Part shown: in pieces, positions 58,084 to 64,000 of the stretch
Layout: every line of letters begins with the position of its first letter
Numbering within the stretch: position 1 is the first letter of the stretch
Assembly: GCF_039533685.1 (NCBI RefSeq)
Contig: NZ_BAAATZ010000002.1
Coordinates: 62,001 to 126,000 of the forward strand
Source: Actinocorallia aurantiaca
GTDB lineage: Bacteria > Actinomycetota > Actinomycetes > Streptosporangiales > Streptosporangiaceae
Direction of reading: 5' to 3'
Length of the DNA: 64,000 nt
Program-made: the position numbers and the translations under genes
Notes under the pieces: generated by a model
What the model was told of the DNA's origin: nothing
What the model saw: only the letters and a program-made list of their open reading frames with translations
Database searches by the model: none

Positions 58084-58935
58084 CTAGTCGGCCGGCGTTG
58101 CGGCCGGTCCCTTCACGGGGTCCACGGAGTCGCGGTTCACGGCAGGTCGCCAGGGGGCACCGGGGACGACCAGGGGATCCCCGGTCACCGGGTCGGGGAC
58201 GACGACCGAGGCGAGGCCGAAGACCTCGCGGACGAGGTCGGCGGTGACGATGTCGCGGGGGGCTCCCTGGGCGATCACGCGGCCGGCCTTCATGGCGACC
58301 AGGTGGTCGGCGTAGCGGGCGGCCTGGTTGAGGTCGTGCAGGACGGCGACGACGGTGCGGGCGCGTTCGAGGTTGAGCCGCCGGACCAGGTCCAGGACTT
58401 CGACCTGGTGGGCGATGTCGAGATAGGTGGTCGGCTCGTCGAGCAGGAGGAGATCGGTGTCCTGGGCCAGGGCCATGGCGATCCAGACCCGCTGGCGCTG
58501 GCCGCCGGACAGCTCGTCGACCGGCCGCTCGGCGAGCTCGGCGACGTCCGTGCGCTCCATCGCCTCGGTGACGGCCCGTTCGTCGTCCCCCGACCACTGC
58601 TGCCACCACTTCTGGTGCGGCTGCCGCCCGCGCGCGACCAGGTCCGCGACGGTGATCCCCTCAGGTGGCGTCGGCGTCTGCGGCAGCAGCCCGATCGTGC
58701 GGGCGATCTGTTTGGTCGGGATGCGGGAGAGCTCGACGCCGTCCAGGAGGACCGCGCCGCGGCGGGGTTTGAGCAGTCGTCCGAGGGCGCGCAGCAGGGT
58801 GGACTTGCCGCAGGCGTTGGGGCCGACGACGACCGTCACCTTTCCCTGCGGTATCTCCAGGTCGAGTCCGTCGACGACGGTACGGCTCTCGTACGACAGG
58901 GTGAGGTCCCTGGCCGTCAGGCGATTACCGGTCAT
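58084..58935 (-). CDS. Siderophore ABC importer ATPase (FecE/FepC type)
   Basis: A 283-residue ATPase: Walker A GPNACGKSTLLRALG, Q-loop LLPQTPTPPEGITV, signature LSGGQRQRVWIAMALAQDTD, Walker B LLLLDEPTTYLDIAHQVEV and switch His in VAVLHDLNQAARYAD, all canonical for iron-siderophore importers. It overlaps the preceding permease by ATGA (58932-58935). AGGAGG precedes the ATG. The iron box upstream of the operon suggests DtxR/IdeR control. Confidence 0.93.
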   Translation of the reverse strand: MTGNRLTARDLTLSYESRTVVDGLDLEIPQGKVTVVVGPNACGKSTLLRALGRLLKPRRGAVLLDGVELSRIPTKQIARTIGLLPQTPTPPEGITVADLVARGRQPHQKWWQQWSGDDERAVTEAMERTDVAELAERPVDELSGGQRQRVWIAMALAQDTDLLLLDEPTTYLDIAHQVEVLDLVRRLNLERARTVVAVLHDLNQAARYADHLVAMKAGRVIAQGAPRDIVTADLVREVFGLASVVVPDPVTGDPLVVPGAPWRPAVNRDSVDPVKGPAATPAD

Positions 58936-59969
58936 GTCCTGCCTCCTGAACGGCTTCGGACGATCAGCCACAACAGATACGGGGCGCCCACCGCGGCGGT
59001 GAGCACGCCGACCGGAAGTTCGATCGGCGAGAACAGCCTGCGGGCCAGCAGGTCCGCGAGGATGACGATGAGCGCGCCCATGAGCGCCGAGCAAAGCAGG
59101 GGGATCTGGGCGCCGCGGGTCATGCGGCGGACGATCTGCGGGGCGAGCAGGGCCACGAAGTCGACCGGGCCCGCGGTGGCGGTCGCCACGGACGCGAGGA
59201 CGACGCCGAGCGCGACGAGGCCGAGACGGACGCGGCCGAGACGGACGCCCAAGGCGGTCGCGGTGTCGTCGTCGAGTGACATGTCGCGTTGCGCGCGTGC
59301 CGCCCACAGCAGCGGCACGATGAGCAGCAGCAGGACCGCCGCGAGGGGCGCAGCCTGGTCGTAGCCGCGGCCGTTGAGCGATCCGGTGAGCCAGACCTTG
59401 GCCTGCTCGGCGACGAGGAAGTCGCCTTTGGTCAGGAACAGCTGGGTCAGGGACGACATCGCCGCCGAGAACCCGATGCCGATCAGCACGAAGTGCGTGG
59501 CCCGCAGTCCGTTCCGCCAGGCGAAGACATAGACCAGGAGGGCGGCCGTGATGCCGCCGCCGAGCGAAACCAGCGGCAGCGCGGCGTAAGAGGTGATTCC
59601 GAAGGTGAACGCGGCGACCGTCGCCGCCCCCGCGCCGTGGGACACGCCGATGATGTCGGGACTGGCTAGCGGGTTCCGCGCCACCGTCTGGATCAGGGCC
59701 CCGGCCAGGCCGAAGGCGGCGCCGACCAGCAGGCCGACGACCAGACGCGGCAGCCGCAGCGTGCCCACCACGAGTTCGTCGGGGCTCGGCCGTCCGAGCA
59801 GCACGCGCACGACCTCCACCGGGGAGACGAAGGACTCCCCGACGCACAGGGACGCGACCACGGCCGCCCCCAGCGCGGCGGCCAGCGCGAGCGCCGCGAC
59901 GGCGGACCGGCGGTGTACCAGGAAGGCGGCCCGTCCCATCGTGACGGCGGTGTACCCGGCGGGCTTCAT
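58932..59969 (-). CDS. FecCD-family siderophore permease (second)
   Basis: A 345-residue importer permease with about ten helices. Signature stretches: LRLPRLVVGLLVGAAFGLAG, ARNPLASPDIIGVSHGAGAA and GVRLGRVRLGLVALGVVLAS; SPIELPVGVLTAAVGAPYLL closes it. It pairs with the other FecCD permease as a heterodimer and with the ATPase below. Start at 59969 overlaps the preceding stop by 4 bp. Confidence 0.93.
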   Translation of the reverse strand: MKPAGYTAVTMGRAAFLVHRRSAVAALALAAALGAAVVASLCVGESFVSPVEVVRVLLGRPSPDELVVGTLRLPRLVVGLLVGAAFGLAGALIQTVARNPLASPDIIGVSHGAGAATVAAFTFGITSYAALPLVSLGGGITAALLVYVFAWRNGLRATHFVLIGIGFSAAMSSLTQLFLTKGDFLVAEQAKVWLTGSLNGRGYDQAAPLAAVLLLLIVPLLWAARAQRDMSLDDDTATALGVRLGRVRLGLVALGVVLASVATATAGPVDFVALLAPQIVRRMTRGAQIPLLCSALMGALIVILADLLARRLFSPIELPVGVLTAAVGAPYLLWLIVRSRSGGRT

Positions 59970-60994
59970 GCCGCGGCCACCGCCTTCCGCCGGACGATGG
60001 CTACTAGGAAGGGCACGCCCAGCAGCGCGGTCATGACGCCCACCGGCACCTCCGAGGGCGGGAAGAGGACGCGGCCGACGACGTCCGGGACGAGGATCAG
60101 CACGGGCCCCAGCAGCGCGGCCATGGGCAGCAGCCAGCGGTGGGCGGTGCCGACCAGAGCGCGCGCCATGTGGGGGACGGCCAGGCCGGCGAAGACGATG
60201 GGCCCGGCGGCGGCGACGGCGACACCGGTCAGGACGGTGGCGCCCAGAGCGCCCAGAATCCGCATCAGCGCGACGTTGTGGCCGAGTCCCTTGGCGGCGT
60301 CGTCGCCCAGGGCCAGCGCGTCCAGGCTGCGTGCCATCACGGCCACCAGCAGCAGCCCGACGAGCAGGAACGGCCAGATCTGCGCGGCGACCTCGGGTCC
60401 GCGGCCGCTGATCGAACCGACCTGCCAGAAACGGAACTCGTCCAGCACCCGCCCGTTGGTGATCATGATGCCCGAGACCAGCGCGGCGAGAAGGGCGTTC
60501 ATCGCCGCGCCGGCCAGTGCCAGCTTGACGGGAGTCGCGCCGCCGCGGCCGCTGCCGGCGAAGAGGTAGACGGCCACGGCCGCGACGGCGGCTCCGGCGA
60601 AGGCGAACCCCACGTACCCGGTCAGCGTGTGCACCCCGGCGAAGGCGATCGAGCAGACGACGCCGAGCGACGCCCCCTGGCTGATCCCCAGGATTCCCGG
60701 CTCGGCGATGGGATTGCGGGTGATGCCCTGCATCACCGCGCCGGCCAGGGCCAGGGCGATTCCGACCATGAGGCCGATGACCGTGCGCGGCACGCGCAGC
60801 GACCGCACGACGTAGGCGTCGTCGGTGGCGCCGCCGTGCAGCAGGGCGTCCATCGCCTCGGCGGGTCCGATCGAGCGACTGCCGATCATGAGGCTGAGCA
60901 GCATGGCGAGCAGCAGCAGGAGTGCTCCCGCCAGCAGCAGGCCGATGCGGCGCCCGGTCCGCCGGACCGGGCGCCGTGTCGTCTTCTCGGTCAC
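59966..60994 (-). CDS. FecCD-family siderophore permease (first)
   Basis: A 342-residue permease: RSLRVPRTVIGLMVGIALAL, TRNPIAEPGILGISQGASLG, and LGHNVALMRILGALGATVLT; ends PPSEVPVGVMTALLGVPFLV. The GTG at 60994 overlaps the substrate-binding protein's TGA (GTGA). Together with its neighbours it forms a complete binding-protein-dependent iron-siderophore importer of type II fold. Confidence 0.93.
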   Translation of the reverse strand: MTEKTTRRPVRRTGRRIGLLLAGALLLLLAMLLSLMIGSRSIGPAEAMDALLHGGATDDAYVVRSLRVPRTVIGLMVGIALALAGAVMQGITRNPIAEPGILGISQGASLGVVCSIAFAGVHTLTGYVGFAFAGAAVAAVAVYLFAGSGRGGATPVKLALAGAAMNALLAALVSGIMITNGRVLDEFRFWQVGSISGRGPEVAAQIWPFLLVGLLLVAVMARSLDALALGDDAAKGLGHNVALMRILGALGATVLTGVAVAAAGPIVFAGLAVPHMARALVGTAHRWLLPMAALLGPVLILVPDVVGRVLFPPSEVPVGVMTALLGVPFLVAIVRRKAVAAA

Positions 60995-61962
60995 TCCGCG
61001 GCCGAGAGGTCCTTCTGGATCTCGTCCAGGATCATGCCCGCACCGGTGTAGCCGATGCCGAGCATCCACAGGGTGTCGTCGACCTTGAAGACCTTGCCGT
61101 TCCGCACCGCGTCGAGCTTCTTCCACAGCGGCCCGGTGGTGATGCCGGTCTCCTTGGCGGTCTCCGGGGCGCCGTAGGTGGAGTAGAAGATGACGTCCGC
61201 GTTGGCCTTGTCGACCTGCTCGGGGCTGATGTCGAGCGAGAAGCCCGTGGTGTCCTGGTTGGCGGGCCGCCCGACGCCCAGGTCCGCGAAGATCGAGCCG
61301 ACGAAGGTGTCGTTGAGGTAGAGGCGGGTGTCGGCGCCCTCGATGAAGCGCACGAAGCCGACCTTGGTCTCCTTGGCCTTCTCGGCGCCGCCGAGGGCCT
61401 CGGCGACCTCCCCGACGCGGGACTCGTAACCGGAGACGATCTGCTTCGCCTCGTCCTTCTTGCCCAGGGCGTCGGCGTGCAGCTCGAAGTTCTCGCGCCA
61501 CGCGGGACCGGTGGTCTCGGTGAAGACGGTCGGCGCGATGGCGGTCAGCGCCGTGTAGTTCTTCTCGTCGCGGACCTTGCTGCTCAGGATCAGGTCCGGC
61601 TTCAGGGCGGCGATCGCCTCGAGGTTCGGCTGGCCGATGAGCCCCACCTCCTTGACGCCCGCCAGCTTGTCCTGGGGCAGGTAGGAGGAGAGCGGCGCGT
61701 CGGCGAAGGCCGCCGTGGCGCCGACCGGGGTGACGCCCAGCGTGACGGCCGAGTCCAGCGCGTCGGTGTCCAGCACGACGACGCGCTGGGGGCTTCCGGG
61801 GACCTGCACCTCACCCATGGCCGTGGTCACCGTGTGCTTCGCGCCGGCCGACGACGAGGACTCCTTCGCGTCGTCGCCGGAGGAGCCGCAGGCGGTGGTG
61901 ACGGCGAGCGCGGCGACCGCGAGAGCGGCCATCGCGTTGCGGCGGTCAAAGATTTTGGGCAT
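60991..61962 (-). CDS. Iron-siderophore substrate-binding lipoprotein
   Basis: A 323-residue lipoprotein with lipobox AVTTAC (Cys25), then a Ser-rich linker and a FepB/FhuD-type fold: GSPQRVVVLDTDALDSAVTL, IGQPNLEAIAALKPDLILSS and GVGRPANQDTTGFSLDISPE, the last being the xenosiderophore-binding-protein pattern. It delivers ferric siderophore to the FecCD permeases. The ATG at 61962 has AGAGGT. It heads the operon, with an iron box at 62020-62038. No siderophore synthesis genes are in the window. Confidence 0.92.
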   Translation of the reverse strand: MPKIFDRRNAMAALAVAALAVTTACGSSGDDAKESSSSAGAKHTVTTAMGEVQVPGSPQRVVVLDTDALDSAVTLGVTPVGATAAFADAPLSSYLPQDKLAGVKEVGLIGQPNLEAIAALKPDLILSSKVRDEKNYTALTAIAPTVFTETTGPAWRENFELHADALGKKDEAKQIVSGYESRVGEVAEALGGAEKAKETKVGFVRFIEGADTRLYLNDTFVGSIFADLGVGRPANQDTTGFSLDISPEQVDKANADVIFYSTYGAPETAKETGITTGPLWKKLDAVRNGKVFKVDDTLWMLGIGYTGAGMILDEIQKDLSAAE

Positions 61963-62019
61963 GGGTGAGAGACCTCTCGGACAACACGGAAAAACCCCCG
62001 AAAACGACATAGGGGCTAC

Positions 62020-62038
62020 TTAGGCAAACCTAACCTTA
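62020..62038. promoter_or_regulatory. Iron box (DtxR/IdeR type) before the siderophore operon
   Basis: Read on the minus strand, TAAGGTTAGGTTTGCCTAA matches 15 of 19 positions of the consensus TTAGGTTAGGCTAACCTAA by eye. It lies 58-76 bp before the binding-protein start codon, over the likely promoter. Repression by an iron-loaded DtxR/IdeR regulator is expected. Confidence 0.7.
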
Positions 62039-62133
62039 ACAAAGCCCAAAACCGAACAGGCTGGCCCCTACAGGCACCTGCCGCCCTCCCTGGGCTATAT
62101 CGGACTACGGCACCAGGAGATCCGCAAATGCAG

Positions 62134-62165
62134 AACGGCCCCGACGCTTTCGCGTCGAGGCCGTT
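62134..62165 (-). terminator. Terminator after tRNA-Leu
   Basis: Arms AACGGCC (62134-62140) and GGCCGTT (62159-62165) enclose an inner stem GACGC/GCGTC with a 4-base loop. It lies 42 bp past the 3' end of the tRNA. Another small hairpin, GGCGAC-TTTC-GTCGCC (62182-62197), lies between. Confidence 0.6.
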
Positions 62166-62206
62166 CCGCCAAGCAGTGGGCGGCGACTTTCGTCGCCACC
62201 CGAGGG

Positions 62207-62289
62207 TGGGCGAGGAGGGATTTGAACCCTCACACCCTTTCGGGCACACGGACCTGAACCGTGCGCGTCTGCCGTTCCGCCACTCGCCC
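62207..62289 (-). tRNA. tRNA-Leu (CAG anticodon)
   Basis: The 83-nt minus-strand sequence is a class II tRNA: acceptor GGGCGAG/CTCGCCC with discriminator A, anticodon stem CACGG/CCGTG with loop TTCAGGT (anticodon CAG), a long variable arm and T-arm GAGGG-TTCAAAT-CCCTC. CCA is not encoded. A tRNA-Leu lies beside fhaA in mycobacteria too (memory). Confidence 0.95.
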
Positions 62290-62419
62290 TTGCGATTGGC
62301 CGCTTTCCGGCGGCGCTTGAAAAGATTAGCACGTCTCCGCGGGTGGTTTGCGAACGACGGTGGGCCCCGAACCTTCCCCCGGATACGATCGTCTGACTAG
62401 CAGGGAGAGGAGGTGCCCG

Positions 62420-63160
62420 GTGGGCGTCCTACAGCGCTTCGAACGCCGGCTTGAGGGCATGGTCGAGGGTGCCTTCGCGCGGGCGTTCAAGTCCGAGCTG
62501 CAGCCGGTCGAGGTGGCCAGCGCGGTTCAGCGGGAGATGGACGAGCGCGCGGCGATCGTGGCCCAGGGCCGGACACTGGTGCCGAACGACTTCGTGGTGG
62601 AGATCTCGCACCCGGACGGCCAGCGGCTGGAGGTGTACGCCGACAGCCTGAGCCAGGAGCTCGCCAACCTCGCCCGGGAGTACGCCAAGGAGCAGGGGTT
62701 CTCGTTCGTGGGCCCGGTCCGGGTCCGGTTCGAGCCCGCGGGGGACCTGAGCACCGGAATGTTCCGGATACGCTCGGGCGTCGTGCGCGGCTCGACGATC
62801 GAGAACAACGAGATCCGCCGCCCCGCGTCCGATCACCCGCAGGGCCGCGGCAGCGCCTTCCCCGGCCGACCGAGACTCGACGTGACCACGGGAGACGGAG
62901 CACACCAGTCTTATGACATCACCACCCCGGTGACGCTGCTGGGACGGGGCACCGACTGCGATCTTCGGTTGGTCGATCCCGGAGTGTCGCGCCACCACGC
63001 AGAGATCCGTGTAGAAGGTCCCGAAATCGCGCTCGTGGATCTAGGGTCTACCAACGGCAGTTTCGTGAACGGTCAGCCGATTCGACGAGTATCGCTCATC
63101 GACGGCACCCGGATCACGATCGGCCGGACCAACCTCGTGTTCCGCCGCGACCGGGAGTAG
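62420..63160 (+). CDS. fhaA: FHA-domain protein FhaA
   Basis: A 246-residue protein: DUF3662 domain at the N-terminus (RFERRLEGMVEGAFARAFKS to FEPAGDLSTG), a short linker, and a C-terminal FHA domain with LLGRGTDCDLRLVDPGVSRH, HAEIRVEGPEIALVDLGSTN and GSFVNGQPI, the pThr-binding G-R, S-x-x-H and N-G residues. In mycobacteria FhaA binds phosphorylated MviN to regulate peptidoglycan synthesis. The linker is shorter than in M. tuberculosis. GTG start at 62420 follows AGGAGG 6 bases upstream. First gene of the fhaA-fhaB-PP2C operon. Confidence 0.94.
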   Translation: MGVLQRFERRLEGMVEGAFARAFKSELQPVEVASAVQREMDERAAIVAQGRTLVPNDFVVEISHPDGQRLEVYADSLSQELANLAREYAKEQGFSFVGPVRVRFEPAGDLSTGMFRIRSGVVRGSTIENNEIRRPASDHPQGRGSAFPGRPRLDVTTGDGAHQSYDITTPVTLLGRGTDCDLRLVDPGVSRHHAEIRVEGPEIALVDLGSTNGSFVNGQPIRRVSLIDGTRITIGRTNLVFRRDRE

Positions 63161-63169
63161 CACCCCTCG

Positions 63170-63715
63170 ATGACCCCGATCACCCTGACGCTCATCAAGA
63201 TCGCGTTCCTTGCGGTGCTGTGGCTCTTCGTCATCGCCGCGGTGGGCGTGATCCGCGCCGACCTGTTCGGTTCCCGGGCCGCAGAGCGGGCCGCGAACCG
63301 TCCCCCCAGACAGCCCCGGCAGACGGCCCAGGAAAGGGCCAGGCAGCAGCGTCAGCCGGCGGCGCAGTCCGCACAACCGCCCCAGCAGCAGCAGTCCCAG
63401 CAGCCCCAGCCGCCGTCCCAAGAGCCTTCGGTCCTCCTCGTCACCGACGGGCCGCTGACCGGTACCCGGATCGACCTGGCCACCTCCGGGACGATCAGCA
63501 TCGGCCGCGCCCCCGACTCCACCCTGGTGGTCTCCGACGACTACGCCTCCAGTCGGCACGCCCGGATCTTCCGGCAGGACGCCGGCTGGATCCTGGAGGA
63601 CCTGAACTCGACCAACGGCACCTATCTGGGCAGGTCGAAGGTGACCCGGCCCACCCAACTCCCTGTCGGCGTCCCGGTGCGTATCGGCAAGACCGTAATC
63701 GAGTTGCGCAAATGA
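63170..63715 (+). CDS. fhaB: FHA-domain protein FhaB (FipA)
   Basis: A 181-residue protein with an N-terminal membrane helix (LIKIAFLAVLWLFVIAAVGV), a Gln/Pro-rich linker (residues 55-90) and an FHA domain with SIGRAPDSTLVVSDDYASSR, HARIFRQDAGWILEDLNSTN and GTYLGRSK. In mycobacteria it interacts with phospho-FtsZ and FtsQ. The start is 9 bp after the fhaA stop and the end overlaps the PP2C start by ATGA, so the three genes are tightly coupled. Confidence 0.94.
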   Translation: MTPITLTLIKIAFLAVLWLFVIAAVGVIRADLFGSRAAERAANRPPRQPRQTAQERARQQRQPAAQSAQPPQQQQSQQPQPPSQEPSVLLVTDGPLTGTRIDLATSGTISIGRAPDSTLVVSDDYASSRHARIFRQDAGWILEDLNSTNGTYLGRSKVTRPTQLPVGVPVRIGKTVIELRK

Positions 63716-64000
63716 ACACTCCACGTATCGGCATCCGCTACGCCGCCCGCTCAGACGTGGGCATGCTCCGCGAGGGCAACGAGGACTCGGGCTACGCCGG
63801 CGCCCGGCTGCTGGCCGTCGCCGACGGCATGGGCGGCCACGTCGGCGGCGAGATCGCCAGCGCCGCGGCCATCGAGACCCTGCGCAAACTGGACACCGAG
63901 GTGCCCGCCGACCAGCTCCTGGTCGCGCTGGAGCACTCGGTCAAGGCCGCCAACGACAAGCTCCACCACATGGTGGAGGGCGACCCGTCCCTGCAGGGCA
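63712..64000 (+). CDS. pstP: PP2C-family Ser/Thr phosphatase (PstP), 5' part
   Basis: The gene runs off the window; 96 codons are visible. Family motifs: RYAARSDVGMLREGNEDSGY (motif 1 with the metal-binding Asp and Glu-Asp) and LLAVADGMGGHVGGEIASAA (motif 2, D-G-M-G-G). The ATG at 63712 overlaps fhaB's stop. In mycobacteria PstP dephosphorylates PknA/PknB and FHA partners, and the next genes are rodA, pbpA and the kinases, probably beyond this window. Confidence 0.92.
   Translation, partial: MNTPRIGIRYAARSDVGMLREGNEDSGYAGARLLAVADGMGGHVGGEIASAAAIETLRKLDTEVPADQLLVALEHSVKAANDKLHHMVEGDPSLQG

Noticed and set aside
1..64000. CRISPR arrays, insertion sequences, prophage or integrated elements
   Set aside because: No regularly spaced direct repeats, transposase or integrase motifs, or attachment-site duplications were seen next to the three tRNA genes.

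Overview
This 64 kb window is chromosomal DNA of a high-GC actinomycete. The lineage is most likely filamentous, in or near Streptosporangiales/Thermomonosporaceae (Actinomadura-like). The evidence is G/C-ending codons throughout, frequent GTG/TTG starts, many apparently leaderless genes, tRNA genes without an encoded CCA, and actinobacterial families: the bacterial proteasome activator Bpa, FhaA/FhaB/PP2C, SigE-type ECF sigma factors, a subtilisin-inhibitor-like protein and DUF574 methyltransferases. I see no phage, insertion sequence, CRISPR array or biosynthetic cluster. The family and genus are inferred.

Layout. 0-8 kb: the 3' end of an acyl-CoA synthetase gene, a LuxR-type regulator behind a 36-bp palindrome, a TetR-like regulator, leuC without an adjacent leuD, and an operon of an FMN reductase plus a heterodimeric ABC exporter behind a promoter of MerR type. 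8-20 kb: a P-loop kinase-like protein, an L,D-transpeptidase, DinB, a serine hydrolase and VOC protein, an XRE/TPR regulator paired with a small helix-hairpin-helix protein, a VIT/CCC1 metal transporter behind iron-box-like sites, and a galactose-oxidase-like radical copper oxidase with an Excalibur-type partner. 20-32.5 kb: two ECF sigma loci, a methyltransferase, tRNA-Ser(GCT), a two-gene cassette of a cysteine-rich double-psi-barrel protein and a MauE-like membrane protein, an AAA ATPase, MarR regulators, an M15 peptidase, and an HTH/Clp-N pair under an operator-covered promoter.

32.5-48 kb: tRNA-Ser(TGA), quinone oxidoreductase and bpa, a secreted tyrosine phosphatase, a HAD hydrolase, serS, an apparently non-coding transcript region, enoyl-CoA hydratase, pheA, DUF4446, and a glycosyltransferase group (GT87, a polytopic membrane protein, an MptB-like GT-C enzyme, GT2). 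48-56 kb: STAS and RsbW-like regulators, a two-component pair, a PAS/GAF histidine kinase, and an NCS1 permease behind a TPP riboswitch. 56-64 kb: a dense cluster of DnaA boxes, an SGNH hydrolase, a siderophore ABC operon with an iron box, tRNA-Leu(CAG) and the start of the fhaA-fhaB-PP2C operon. From general knowledge of actinobacterial gene order, serS/pheA, bpa and fha/PP2C suggest a region not far from the replication origin.

How the genes work together. Iron appears twice (VIT transporter and siderophore uptake), each with a DtxR/IdeR-like box. Several small regulators appear to control themselves: HTH/Clp-N, MarR, XRE and LuxR, each with a palindrome at its own promoter. A GT2 enzyme overlapping an MptB-like GT-C enzyme suggests one mannolipid or lipoglycan pathway. 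The most unusual signals are the DnaA-box cluster away from dnaA/dnaN, the HTH/Clp-N cassette with twin operators, the cysteine-rich barrel/MauE cassette, the MerR-type promoter with no MerR gene beside it, and a roughly 600-nt transcript-like unit beside serS with no convincing protein.
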